NCBI GenBank assembly: GCA_964432985.1
Contig: CAYSPT010000027.1
Location: 1-64,000 of the forward strand
Length of the DNA: 64,000 bases
From: CAYSPT01 sp964432985
GTDB lineage: Bacteria > Muiribacteriota > CAYSPT01
Direction: 5' to 3'
Part shown: positions 27,352 through 35,016 of the stretch, piece by piece
How positions within the stretch are numbered: the first letter of the stretch is position 1
Layout: every line of letters starts with the position of its first letter
Notes under the pieces: model-generated
Told to the model about the DNA's origin: nothing
Database searches by the model: none
The model's input: the letters and a program-made list of their open reading frames with translations, nothing else
Translations under genes and position numbers: made by a program

Positions 27352-28197
27352 TTACAACCGTCCGTAATGTGTGAGTTCTATTTGTTTTTCCTGTACCAGC
27401 CGTTTGAGACCGGGATTGAGAAGTGCGTGCAGTTCCCGTTCCCTCTCCATATTCAGAGATGAACGCTGCTTAAGGATACCGTCACACTCCCCCGGATGAC
27501 AAATAATTTCGTTAATGCCCGAAGGCAGTTGATCGAGTAACTGATACAGCAAAAAGAAATCCAGAAGCCCCGTTTCAAGCACCCCGTACAGGCGGTGAGC
27601 GCTATTGAGGCCCCGGCGCCGGATATGACTGATACTGCTGCCCAAACAACGCCCGAGAAGAAAACCAGGCAGTTCCCGAGACCTTAGAATCCCGGTAATG
27701 CCGATGGAACCGGAAACAGCGACCGCCGGCAGCCTAATCCACGGAATATGAAACCTGATGGCCATATCCTCCAAGCTCACGGCAACTGAAGGAAAAACCT
27801 GCATATGATGATGCACGTCCAGATGTACCGGTTTCAAACCCCACCCGTAGAAACGGCTGATCTGCGCTGAAAATTCCCGTTTCAGCTCATTGAGCCTGAT
27901 TAAACCGAGAGCCGACCGGACAGCAAAGCGATTGTGACTGTAAAACTGACCATTGTAATCAACCAGCGAGGGAATATCCCGCGGCCGTGATACAGGAGGA
28001 CCTGAAACACAGTTCAAATGGATTCCCACACCCAGATTGTTCTCGGATTTTAGAGCGTCCAGTTCCTCGGGCCGCGGATCAAAGTTGCACACCACACTGA
28101 TACTTGAAACAATGCCTTCTTTATATGCCCGTAGAGCCCCGCGGGTAATGCCCGGGGACAGCAGCACGTCATCTGCATTTACAATGAGGTATTTCAT
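27352..28197 (-). CDS. YdjC/ChbG-family carbohydrate deacetylase
   Basis: 281 residues, the normal length. The family's metal-site motifs are all present: IVNADDVLLSPGI near the N-terminus (Asp), VGIHLNCVSG, and PVHLDVHHHMQVFP (His), plus ICHPGE near the end. The family removes N-acetyl groups from oligosaccharides such as diacetylchitobiose or from lipid-linked sugars. The ATG overlaps the stop of the STN-domain gene by 4 nt. The substrate is unknown, and the partners (PilZ and secretin-like protein) suggest envelope or exopolysaccharide metabolism. Confidence 0.9.
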   Translation of the reverse strand: MKYLIVNADDVLLSPGITRGALRAYKEGIVSSISVVCNFDPRPEELDALKSENNLGVGIHLNCVSGPPVSRPRDIPSLVDYNGQFYSHNRFAVRSALGLIRLNELKREFSAQISRFYGWGLKPVHLDVHHHMQVFPSVAVSLEDMAIRFHIPWIRLPAVAVSGSIGITGILRSRELPGFLLGRCLGSSISHIRRRGLNSAHRLYGVLETGLLDFFLLYQLLDQLPSGINEIICHPGECDGILKQRSSLNMERERELHALLNPGLKRLVQEKQIELTHYGRL

Positions 28198-29063
28198 CTG
28201 CTCTGTTTATTATCGGATGAAAACGGCTCTACAAGAATTCCATTTTGGATTTCCGTCAACCCGTATCCATGAATACCGAGCACCACAGAGAGAGCCCGCA
28301 GATAGTGGACATCTTTGATAGCGACGGTGATCTGACCGGCAAGCGGAACCGTGCTCACATAGTTAACGCCGACCTGCCGGCACAACAAACGTACCACCGT
28401 GGAAAGATCAGTCCGCTCCAGGTTTACCGTAACGAAATTGTCTTTTCCGGGAAAGACGGCAGCGGCGGCGGCAGTCACATCCATACCGGTTTTCACTTTC
28501 GAAAGGAAACGCTCCAGAAGCGGTGCTCCGGATGCGCTGACTGTAAACACCAGGATGTCATCTTTCGACGAAGTACTGAATTCCATTCCCATACCGTTGT
28601 AAAGATGCTCACAAGCACGGATAATGTCCAACAGATCACCGGTATGGCCCAACAGATCACCGGTATGACCCAACAGATCACCGGTATCAGTCGTGTATTC
28701 GACCGTTGCCACCGGCTCCCGGATCAGGGCGCCCATTTCGCTCCTGGTGACAATAAAAACCGATCCTTTCCGCACTACCTCCAGTCCTCCCATGCGGGCG
28801 GCAAATTCTACTTTCGCGGAGATACCCATCGTTACATGACCATGGCGGATAGCAGAGGGAACCAGCACCTGTCCCGGTCCATAAGCAATAATAGCGCTTT
28901 GGCCGGTGTCCTTAATAGTATCCAGGATGATTTCCTCTATTGGGACTGATTCCGGCAAGAGAGGCTGAGGCTGACTTTCCCCCTGTAAACCAGAGGCAGT
29001 CAGCGGTACAGAAGAAAAAAGTACGATCAGCAAAAAAACTGCCGAAATCAGTTCCCTGTACAT
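28194..29063 (-). CDS. Exported protein with secretin-type STN domains
   Basis: About 289 residues from ATG 29063 (GAGGAGG 11 nt upstream), with signal peptide ELISAVFLLIVLFSSVPLTASG. Two regions look like STN/secretin N-terminal domains: SVPIEEIILDTIKDTGQSAI and the clearer C-terminal one, NFVTVNLERTDLSTVVRLLCRQVGVNYV... ending ALSVVLGIHGYGLTEIQNGILVEP. In secretins and TonB receptors these precede the pore; here no pore follows, so it may be an accessory or adaptor for the pseudopilus. In-frame GDLLGHT repeats occur midway. The frame runs upstream to 29222, but that extension is only a translated tandem repeat. Confidence 0.75.
   Translation of the reverse strand: MYRELISAVFLLIVLFSSVPLTASGLQGESQPQPLLPESVPIEEIILDTIKDTGQSAIIAYGPGQVLVPSAIRHGHVTMGISAKVEFAARMGGLEVVRKGSVFIVTRSEMGALIREPVATVEYTTDTGDLLGHTGDLLGHTGDLLDIIRACEHLYNGMGMEFSTSSKDDILVFTVSASGAPLLERFLSKVKTGMDVTAAAAAVFPGKDNFVTVNLERTDLSTVVRLLCRQVGVNYVSTVPLAGQITVAIKDVHYLRALSVVLGIHGYGLTEIQNGILVEPFSSDNKQSR
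28629..28688. repeat. 21-bp coding tandem repeat (about 2.9 copies)
   Basis: Units of caacagatcaccggtatggcc with one-base variants encode GDLLGHT/GDLLGHT/GDLL in the STN-domain protein, between its two putative STN regions. The unit length of 21 keeps the frame. Confidence 0.88.
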
Positions 29064-29084
29064 ACTGCCCGAAGCCTCCTCTAT

Positions 29085-29168
29085 AATGAAGTCGCTCTCT
29101 ATTTTCGTAATGAAGTCGCCTTCCGCCTCTATAACGAAGTCACTGTCTATCTTCGTAACGAAGTTAGT
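29085..29168. repeat. 24-bp tandem repeat upstream of the STN-domain gene
   Basis: Units starting at 29085, 29109, 29133 and a partial one at 29157 (aatgaagtcgctctctattttcgt and diverged copies). The array begins 22 bp above the predicted start codon of the STN-domain gene and fills its leader. It is open in the same frame and would encode octapeptides like TKIDSDFVI, so it could also be a translated N-terminal extension. Confidence 0.75.
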
Positions 29169-29254
29169 TAAGAATCGTACCTTGAAAGCCCCGTTTCCGT
29201 CAACAGCAACAGATGTTGACACATGCTCGGTCTGTGTGCTTCAATTAAATTGCT

Positions 29255-30682
29255 ATGACTATCGAATATGTTGAACCAATTGTAAAAGAAATAGAACTCA
29301 ATGATGAGTTTCCGGAGATATACCGGCGGTTCTCGTCGTCACCAAACTCAACTCTCCTGGACAGCGGGCTCGATCACGAGCGCCTGGGCAGGTATTCTTT
29401 CATAGGAGTATGGCCGTTTCAGGTGTTGAAAACACGTGGATCCAAGGGCTGGCTGCTTCACCCTGAACATGATCGGATCAAGCAGTTGACGGGTGATCCA
29501 TTCTCCCTGCTCAGAGATGTTTTGGCTCCGTTTAAGCTTAAGGCAAACCGGGAGCTTGTTCCTTTTACCGGAGGTGCCATTGGCTATCTGTCCTATGACC
29601 TGGGGCGCCATATCGAGCGGCTGCCGCAATGGGCAGAGGATGATCTACAGCTCCCTGAGATGTATTTCGCCCTTAACGATCTTGTTATCGCCCGAGACCA
29701 CCGGGAAGAGAAGGATTACATAATTTCCTCGGGTTTTCCCGAAACAGACGAGAAGAAACGAATCTTCAGGGCTCATGAAAGGCTGGAACTTCTCGAAAAC
29801 GAACTGTCCAGACCGTTTCACATTCCGCCGTTCGAAAAAAGCGATACCGCACCCCATGTCCAGTCAAACTTCGAGCACCATGAATATCTTTCAGGAGTAC
29901 AGAAGACAATCGATTATATTTTCGCCGGTGATATTTTCCAGGCAAATTTGTCCCAGCGCCTGGAAGCGACCCTGGCGACCCCTCCGTACGATCTGTACGT
30001 GAAGCTCAGAAGACGAAACCCTGCCCCGTTTGCTGCGTATTTAAACTTTGACGAGGTGAAGGTAATTTCTTCCTCACCCGAGCGATTTTTACAGCTTGTG
30101 GAGGATTGGGTTGAAACGCGGCCCATCAAGGGGACGCGTCCCCGGGGAAAGACACCTAAAGAGGACCTCAAGCTGCGGGAAGAACTTCTTGTCAGCGAAA
30201 AGGACAGGGCGGAACTGGCCATGATTGTAGATCTGGAACGTAACGATATCGGCCGGGTGTGCCGCTATGGAACAGTCCGCGTACCCGAACCCCTCGTGCT
30301 GGAGCAGTATGCCACCGTCTTCCACCTGGTGTCCACTGTCGTAGGCCAGTTGGAAGAGGGTAAAGACAGAATTGATCTTCTCAAGGCTTGCTTTCCCGGC
30401 GGTTCAATTACTGGAGCACCAAAGGTTAGAGCCATGGAGATCATAGAAGAACTCGAACCGACCCGGCGAAGCGTCTATACCGGCAGTATCGGTTACCTGG
30501 GCTTCACCGGTGATATGGACACCAATATTGTCATACGGACAATGCTGGTCAAAGGGAACCGCACCTACTTCCAGGTCGGCGGAGGGATCGTTGCCGATTC
30601 AATCCCCGAAGCAGAATTCCAGGAGACGCTCGACAAGGCCCGTGCGCTGATTGAAGCCGTAGAAAAGGATTCTCTGGAATGA
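29255..30682 (+). CDS. pabB: Aminodeoxychorismate synthase component I
   Basis: 475 residues in the chorismate-utilising family. The motif PIKGTRPRG has Lys where anthranilate synthases have Ala; that Lys is the PabB nucleophile, so I call it PabB rather than TrpE. Other family motifs are DRAELAMIVDLERNDIGR, GGSITGAPKVRAMEI and VGGGIVADSIPEAEFQET. It converts chorismate plus ammonia into 4-amino-4-deoxychorismate in folate synthesis. The start ATG has no strong ribosome site. pabA follows with a 4-nt overlap, giving the full amidotransferase; no pabC lyase is present nearby. Confidence 0.92.
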   Translation: MTIEYVEPIVKEIELNDEFPEIYRRFSSSPNSTLLDSGLDHERLGRYSFIGVWPFQVLKTRGSKGWLLHPEHDRIKQLTGDPFSLLRDVLAPFKLKANRELVPFTGGAIGYLSYDLGRHIERLPQWAEDDLQLPEMYFALNDLVIARDHREEKDYIISSGFPETDEKKRIFRAHERLELLENELSRPFHIPPFEKSDTAPHVQSNFEHHEYLSGVQKTIDYIFAGDIFQANLSQRLEATLATPPYDLYVKLRRRNPAPFAAYLNFDEVKVISSSPERFLQLVEDWVETRPIKGTRPRGKTPKEDLKLREELLVSEKDRAELAMIVDLERNDIGRVCRYGTVRVPEPLVLEQYATVFHLVSTVVGQLEEGKDRIDLLKACFPGGSITGAPKVRAMEIIEELEPTRRSVYTGSIGYLGFTGDMDTNIVIRTMLVKGNRTYFQVGGGIVADSIPEAEFQETLDKARALIEAVEKDSLE

Positions 30683-31257
30683 AGAAGCGCCCGGATGTTC
30701 TCCTGATCGACAATTATGATTCGTTCACCTACAATGTCAGACAACGTCTAGGAGAACTGGGAATTGCCTCGGTTATTTTTCGTAACGACGCTATCACCAT
30801 AGCGCAGATAGAAGACCTCGCTCCCCGGAGAATCATCATCTCACCCGGTCCGTGCACGCCCAATGAAGCCGGTATCTCCAATGAGGCCATCCGCCACTTC
30901 GGTTCCCGGATACCTATCCTGGGAATCTGTCTGGGGCACCAATGTATCGGACAGGTGTACGGCGGAAAGGTTGTCCGCGCTAGAAAGCCCATGCATGGCA
31001 AGACATCACTTATCTACCACGATGAACAGACCATATTCCACGGGGTGAAAAACCCGTTTCAAGCTACCAGATACCATTCACTGGTGGTGGAACGGGATTC
31101 AATTCCCACCTGTCTGTCTGTATCGGCTGAAACAGCAGACGGCGTGATTATGGGATTCCGCCACAGCGAGTATAAAGTCGAGGGGATTCAGTGTCACCCG
31201 GAATCTTACCTTACCCCGGATGGATACATAATTCTAAGGAATTTCCTGGAACTGTAG
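30679..31257 (+). CDS. pabA: Aminodeoxychorismate/anthranilate synthase glutamine amidotransferase
   Basis: 192 residues of class I glutamine amidotransferase: LLIDNYDSFTYN at the start, nucleophile loop GICLGHQCIGQ, and the His-Glu pair in IQCHPESYLT. It supplies ammonia from glutamine to the component encoded just upstream (ATGA overlap). PabA and TrpG cannot be told apart by sequence alone and one protein often serves both; the PabB partner supports the name. A hairpin-forming 18-bp repeat begins 9 nt after the stop. Confidence 0.9.
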   Translation: MKKRPDVLLIDNYDSFTYNVRQRLGELGIASVIFRNDAITIAQIEDLAPRRIIISPGPCTPNEAGISNEAIRHFGSRIPILGICLGHQCIGQVYGGKVVRARKPMHGKTSLIYHDEQTIFHGVKNPFQATRYHSLVVERDSIPTCLSVSAETADGVIMGFRHSEYKVEGIQCHPESYLTPDGYIILRNFLEL

Positions 31258-31265
31258 ATATGTGG

Positions 31266-31319
31266 AGCAGTTACCTGCTCCTAAGCAGTTACCTGCTCCT
31301 AAGCAGTTACCCGTCCCCT
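31266..31319. repeat. 18-bp hairpin-bearing tandem repeat between pabA and chorismate mutase
   Basis: Three units of agcagttacctgctccta, the third diverged. Each contains AGCAG-ttac-CTGCT, a 5-bp stem with a 4-nt loop. The array starts just after the pabA stop and its third unit contains the TAA stop (31309-31307, minus strand) and last codons of the convergent chorismate mutase. Confidence 0.88.
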
Positions 31320-31603
31320 GAATCGGTCTTTTTTTCCTCTTCCATAGAACAGGCGATGAGAAACTCATATAATTCACGAACAAATTTCTTTTTCAGACCG
31401 AGTTTCTCACCGTTGCGGCAACGGGTGGCGAGAACTTCTTTGATTCGTTCAGGCTGGTACACACTGATACCTTCACGGTGTTTAATAGTACCTATCTTCT
31501 TTACCAGAGCAAGCCTCTTGGAAAGAAGCGTGAGTATTTCCTGATCGAGCGAATCGATCTCCCTGCGCAGTGTTTCCAACTCTTTTTCCACGCTGATGCC
31601 CAC
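31307..31603 (-). CDS. aroQ: Chorismate mutase, AroQ type
   Basis: 98 residues from GTG 31603. The all-helical AroQ fold is readable: LRREIDSLDQEILTLLSKR, LVKKIGTIK (active-site Arg/Lys), ISVYQPERIKEVL, and helix 3. It converts chorismate to prephenate for Phe and Tyr. It is convergent with pabBA, which draws on the same chorismate. Its last codons lie in the repeat at 31266-31319. A promoter (TTGAAG-18-TATACT) lies at 31645-31674. Confidence 0.88.
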   Translation of the reverse strand: MGISVEKELETLRREIDSLDQEILTLLSKRLALVKKIGTIKHREGISVYQPERIKEVLATRCRNGEKLGLKKKFVRELYEFLIACSMEEEKKTDSGDG

Positions 31604-31644
31604 CTGATCCCGTTTACCCGCATTCGGAGTGTTTGCTATACTTC

Positions 31645-31674
31645 AGTATACTATTTACGTATCCATGACTTCAA
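31645..31674 (-). promoter_or_regulatory. Possible promoter of chorismate mutase
   Basis: On the minus strand TTGAAG (31674-31669) and TATACT (31650-31645) have an 18-bp spacer, about 42 bp above the GTG start. Confidence 0.45.
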
Positions 31675-31694
31675 GTATATGATTTCAAGAAAAA

Positions 31695-32066
31695 TTATAA
31701 TTTCCAGGCCAGTAAAGCTACCCATTTGACAGGAAACAGAGGAATCAACAGTACCAAACCGAAAACTACGGCGGCTTTTTTACCCCATTGGGCCTCTTGT
31801 TTCCAACAAGCGGCGATTCCCCAAGCACAGGCAACATACACCAGAGCAAACAAGAACCACTGCTGCCCGGCAACGATAAAATATCCAGCCAACCACCTGC
31901 ACAGGGCAACAATAGAAAAAACCACCAGTGTCAGCAGATTGGTCGCCTGACTCTGCAACAACGTTACCAGCATGTCTATTCCGGCCAAGGCCACGATGAT
32001 ATAAATGATCGTCAAAAACAGTCTGTCTCTTCCAGACGAACTCACATCCTGCGCCCGGGTTACCAT
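31695..32066 (-). CDS. Small membrane protein, four helices
   Basis: 123 residues with GGAGGAG before the ATG. There are about four transmembrane segments: LFLTIIYIIVALAGIDMLV, LLTLVVFSIVALCRWLAGY, QWFLFALVYVACAWGIAACW and AAVVFGLVLLIPLFPV. No family is recognised. It sits between the chorismate mutase and carboxypeptidase-regulatory-like genes with ordinary spacing; nothing indicates its job. Confidence 0.7.
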   Translation of the reverse strand: MVTRAQDVSSSGRDRLFLTIIYIIVALAGIDMLVTLLQSQATNLLTLVVFSIVALCRWLAGYFIVAGQQWFLFALVYVACAWGIAACWKQEAQWGKKAAVVFGLVLLIPLFPVKWVALLAWKL

Positions 32067-32139
32067 ATATACTCCTCCTTCATTACCACCTGTACACCCG
32101 CTGCCGGGAACAGGTGACGCGCCGCCCGCAAGCGACCTC

Positions 32140-32514
32140 CTATTTTCTCATAATCATATCTCCAACCGGACATCGGGGATGAAGATCGACCGCGATCGGT
32201 TTCATGAATGTCCGGTATCCTGGATTTCGAGCCACCAGCCAGTAGTTTCCCAGCGGAACCCCTTTAATGACAAACTCCCCGCTGGCATTGGTGTGTGTAA
32301 GCAATACCGTTTTTTTTCGCCCCAGTATCGGGTCAACGCTGAACATGTCACCTCTTGTCTCCATGCTGCCAATGAAAACCTCAATCCCCCGGTGCGTTTT
32401 TTGACCTTCGATAAAAACCCTTCCATCCACCAGAGAGAACTGTTTCCGGTGATGGATACCGCGAAAGAGGTACACGATGAACACCGGGCCAATCAGAGCC
32501 AGGACTAACCACAT
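32140..32514 (-). CDS. Membrane-anchored protein with carboxypeptidase-regulatory-like beta domain
   Basis: 124 residues from ATG 32514 (AGGAG 6 nt upstream; a longer reading from 32562 would overlap maf). The N-terminal membrane helix WLVLALIGPVFIVYLFRG is followed by a small beta sandwich: VDGRVFIEGQKTHRGIEVFIG, LLTHTNASGEFVIKGVPLGNYWLVARNPGY. The 'T..G.F.F..VP.G.Y.L.A...GY' pattern is the CarboxypepD_reg-like fold, which usually mediates extracellular binding or structure. It follows maf and may share its transcript. Confidence 0.75.
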   Translation of the reverse strand: MWLVLALIGPVFIVYLFRGIHHRKQFSLVDGRVFIEGQKTHRGIEVFIGSMETRGDMFSVDPILGRKKTVLLTHTNASGEFVIKGVPLGNYWLVARNPGYRTFMKPIAVDLHPRCPVGDMIMRK

Positions 32515-32524
32515 ACCATACTCC

Positions 32525-33127
32525 TCATTTTCCCGGGAGCAGAGACAACCCGCACGTTTCAAACAACCGTTGCAATCTGAAAAGTGGAAGCCCTACCACG
32601 TTGAAAAAACATCCTTCGATACCCTTAACCAGAATTCCGCCGTACCCCTGAATTCCGTAAGCCCCCGCTTTATCCATCGGTTCCCCGGTAGCAATATAAG
32701 CCTCGATAGTTCCTGTCGTTAGCTCTCCAATACGGACCCGTGTCACCTCGTGTCCTACGTATTCTGCATCCTGAGCAGTATCCAACACCGCCAGACCGGT
32801 AACAACCGTGTGTGTCCGGCCGGAAAGTTTACCCAGCATCTTCCGGGCTTCATCGACATCATCCGGCTTGCCGAAAATGACATCGTCCAGAGCCACCACC
32901 GTGTCTGCGGCCAGAACCACGGCGGTGCAATCAATGCGCCCGGCCACATCTCTGGCCTTGGCCAGCGCACATGCAACGGCCATTTCTTCGGGTTTCTTTC
33001 CGGATTTTAGATATTCACTCTCGTCAATATCGCTGACCATCACCTGGAAATCCATATGTAACCGTGAAAGAAGAATCTTCCGCCGGGGAGACCCCGATGC
33101 AAGCACCAATTTTTTACTTTCCTCCAC
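32525..33127 (-). CDS. maf: Maf/YhdE-family nucleotide pyrophosphatase
   Basis: About 200 residues. The family motifs are LVLASGSPRRKILLSRL, VLAADTVVALDDVIFGKP, SGRTHTVVTGLAVLD and MDKAGAYGIQGYGG. Maf proteins hydrolyse dTTP/UTP or modified nucleotides in the cytoplasm. I start at GTG 33127 with GAGGAGG 6 nt upstream; TTG 33157 is also in frame but weaker. The product ends normally. Confidence 0.9.
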   Translation of the reverse strand: MEESKKLVLASGSPRRKILLSRLHMDFQVMVSDIDESEYLKSGKKPEEMAVACALAKARDVAGRIDCTAVVLAADTVVALDDVIFGKPDDVDEARKMLGKLSGRTHTVVTGLAVLDTAQDAEYVGHEVTRVRIGELTTGTIEAYIATGEPMDKAGAYGIQGYGGILVKGIEGCFFNVVGLPLFRLQRLFETCGLSLLPGK

Positions 33128-33262
33128 AAACTTCCTCCTCGCTATTTTTTCAAGCAAAAATAAGACCTCTGTATTTTCCGGTTTACTCTAAAGGATACCC
33201 TACCCCTTACCGATATCTGAAACGGATGCTGTCGGTCCAGTACGGGAAGGAGGACGATTCAT

Positions 33263-33397
33263 TTGAACTGTCCTATCTGCGAGGCCAAAATGTCGAGAAA
33301 AACATACCCGGATGCGGGGATGACCCATTCCGCTCTCAAATGCAACCAATGTGCTTTTGTTATCTTCTACAAAGGGATTCCCGAACTCGAAGTGTGA
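33263..33397 (+). CDS. 44-residue zinc-ribbon microprotein
   Basis: A short frame opening with TTG 33263, preceded by the very strong GGAAGGAGG at 8 nt. It reads MNCPICEAKMSRKTYP... and ALKCNQCAFVIFY, ending GIPELEV. Two CxxC pairs (residues 3/6 and about 27/30) form a compact zinc ribbon. It stands alone in the ~485-bp space between maf and the response regulator. Its last codons (GAA GTG T) are a partial copy of the 21-bp repeat that begins 2 nt after the stop. The function is unknown; small zinc ribbons often bind nucleic acid or protein. Confidence 0.65.
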   Translation: MNCPICEAKMSRKTYPDAGMTHSALKCNQCAFVIFYKGIPELEV

Positions 33398-33398
33398 G

Positions 33399-33472
33399 GA
33401 AGTGTCCGTTGGGGCCCAGGAAGTGTCCGTTGGGGCCCAAGAGGTGTCCGTTGGGGCCCAGGAGGTGTCTCC
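33399..33472. repeat. 21-bp tandem repeat directly after the zinc-ribbon stop
   Basis: Units of gaagtgtccgttggggcccag at 33399, 33420 and 33441, and a partial one at 33462. Each has the near-palindrome TTGGGgCCCA(A). The gene's own last bases (gaagtgt, 33389-33395) match the unit start, so the array looks like an expansion of the gene end. The last partial unit creates the AGGAGG ribosome site of the following small frame. Confidence 0.9.
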
Positions 33473-33473
33473 T

Positions 33474-33608
33474 TTGTACGTTCTTCTAGTATTCATGTCG
33501 TTAATCGTATCAAGCCTTCTCTTGGAAATGATTATATCTGATCTGTCCTGGCAAAAGAGCTCGGATAGAGGAAAAGCACACCGCAATATAAAAACCGGAT
33601 CACGTTAA
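33474..33608 (+). CDS. Possible 44-residue single-helix membrane protein
   Basis: TTG 33474 lies 8 nt after AGGAGG (33460-33465). The product begins at once with a hydrophobic helix (YVLLVFMSLIVSSLLLEMII) and ends with a polar, basic tail (QKSSDRGKAHRNIKTGSR). The frame is also open upstream through the repeat, where it would encode VSVGAQE heptads. It may be an independent microprotein, or the membrane half of an ancestral zinc-ribbon-membrane protein split by the repeat; the two frames differ. Coding status is unproven. Confidence 0.4.
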   Translation: MYVLLVFMSLIVSSLLLEMIISDLSWQKSSDRGKAHRNIKTGSR

Positions 33609-33612
33609 TAGC

Positions 33613-34983
33613 CTATTCCTCCCGCTTGATAGCATACCTCTTCGTTTTGTTGTACAGGGTTTTGCGGTCGATACCCAGCACTTTTGCTGCCTGGCTGAAA
33701 TTCCAATCATTCTCTTTCAACACCCGCCTGATATGATATTGCTCCACCTCCGCCAGACTTTGCAGGGATGATGGAGCAGCACCGTCACTCCCGAATCCGT
33801 CCCAGAACTCACGCAGTTGCTCCATACCCAGTGTTTCCCCGGAAACCAGCACTGCCAGACGGTCAACGAGATTCTGTAATTCCCGCACATTTCCGGGCCA
33901 CGGATGTTTGAGAAAAAGGTTCTTCACATCAGGAGAAAAACCATCAATGTGCTTATTAAATTTCTCACCTGCTCTCTTCAAAAACCAGTCTGCCAACAGC
34001 ATAATATCTCCTGGTCTCTCCCGGAGCGGGGGGAGAGCGATGGGGATCACGTTTATCCTCCAATACAAGTCTTCTCTGAATTGCCCCGTCTCGATCAGTT
34101 GGGTCAGGATCTGATTGGTCGCCACCAGAAGACGTATATTCGTTGTGATAGTTTTGTCCCCACCGAGACGTTGAAACTCCCTGTTCTCAAGAACCCTGAG
34201 CAATTTTGCTTGCATTTCCGGGCTCATTTCTGCGATTTCATCCAGAAAAAGGCTCCCGCCACGGGCCTGCTCGAATCGCCCGCTGCGCCGGGCAACAGCA
34301 CCGGTGAACGCTCCTTTCTCGTGCCCGAATAATTCTGACTCCAGCAACGTTTCAGTGAGTGCCGCGCAGTTCACCGCCACAAACGGACCATCTTTCCTGA
34401 GACTCCTGGTGTGGATGGCCCTGGCAACCAGCTCTTTACCGGTACCGCTCTCGCCGGTTATGAGTACGGTGACTTCGGTTGGAGCCACCCGCTGAATCAT
34501 CTCGTACACCCGCTGCATGGAGGGGCTTCGACCGATGATATCATCGAAGCGTTCCCGGGGATCTACCGTCGATTTCAGACGCCGGTTCTCCTCGACCAGG
34601 TCCCGGTGTTCGAATATTTTCTTAATGGTCAACTCGATTTCGTCGAAGGAAAAGGGCTTTGTAATATAGTCCGTAGCACCTGATTTCATAGCATCGACGG
34701 CTGTTTCAACGCTGCCATAGGCCGTCATCATAACCACATCACTACCGGGAAGATATTCCTTGATGTCTTTCAGCAGAGTCACTCCCGACACATCCGGCAG
34801 TCTGATATCGAGCAAAACAAGATCGTAGATCATTTCTCGTACCATGGTGAGCCCTTGCTGGCCGCTTTCAGCGGTAGAAACATTGTACCCCTTGCTCCTG
34901 AGAGTCCCGCTCAAGGCATCACGCATGATTTTTTCGTCATCAATAACCAGAATATGCCGTCCGGTCTGGAATTTTCCTGTCAT
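33613..34983 (-). CDS. Sigma54-dependent response regulator (NtrC family)
   Basis: 456 residues. Receiver domain 1-125 with the acidic pair DDE and phosphoacceptor LVLLDIRLPDV. AAA+ domain about 147-370 with Walker A GESGTGKE, sigma54 contact loop GAFTGA and Walker B GGSLFLDEIAEM. The C-terminal Fis-type helix-turn-helix is LAEVEQYHIRRVL...NFSQAAKVLGIDRKTLYNK. Phosphorylation by the kinase encoded 33 nt upstream would let it activate sigma54 promoters. Such pairs commonly regulate pili and motility; the targets are not visible here. Confidence 0.95.
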   Translation of the reverse strand: MTGKFQTGRHILVIDDEKIMRDALSGTLRSKGYNVSTAESGQQGLTMVREMIYDLVLLDIRLPDVSGVTLLKDIKEYLPGSDVVMMTAYGSVETAVDAMKSGATDYITKPFSFDEIELTIKKIFEHRDLVEENRRLKSTVDPRERFDDIIGRSPSMQRVYEMIQRVAPTEVTVLITGESGTGKELVARAIHTRSLRKDGPFVAVNCAALTETLLESELFGHEKGAFTGAVARRSGRFEQARGGSLFLDEIAEMSPEMQAKLLRVLENREFQRLGGDKTITTNIRLLVATNQILTQLIETGQFREDLYWRINVIPIALPPLRERPGDIMLLADWFLKRAGEKFNKHIDGFSPDVKNLFLKHPWPGNVRELQNLVDRLAVLVSGETLGMEQLREFWDGFGSDGAAPSSLQSLAEVEQYHIRRVLKENDWNFSQAAKVLGIDRKTLYNKTKRYAIKREE

Positions 34984-35016
34984 GGTTTAATTCTCCTCTA
35001 CCTCTCGCTTCGTACA

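Noticed and set aside
29064..29222. N-terminal extension of the STN-domain protein
   Set aside because: It would place 53 residues of repeat-coded sequence before a clear signal peptide that has its own ribosome site; kept as an alternative only.
29255..30682. Anthranilate synthase component I (trpE)
   Set aside because: The PIKGT motif with Lys is that of PabB; TrpE has PIAGT. No other trp genes are near.
33200..33586. A minus-strand frame of 128 codons containing TDTSWAP repeats
   Set aside because: It is antisense to the zinc-ribbon frame and the tandem repeat, with no ribosome site; open only because the repeat length is a multiple of three.
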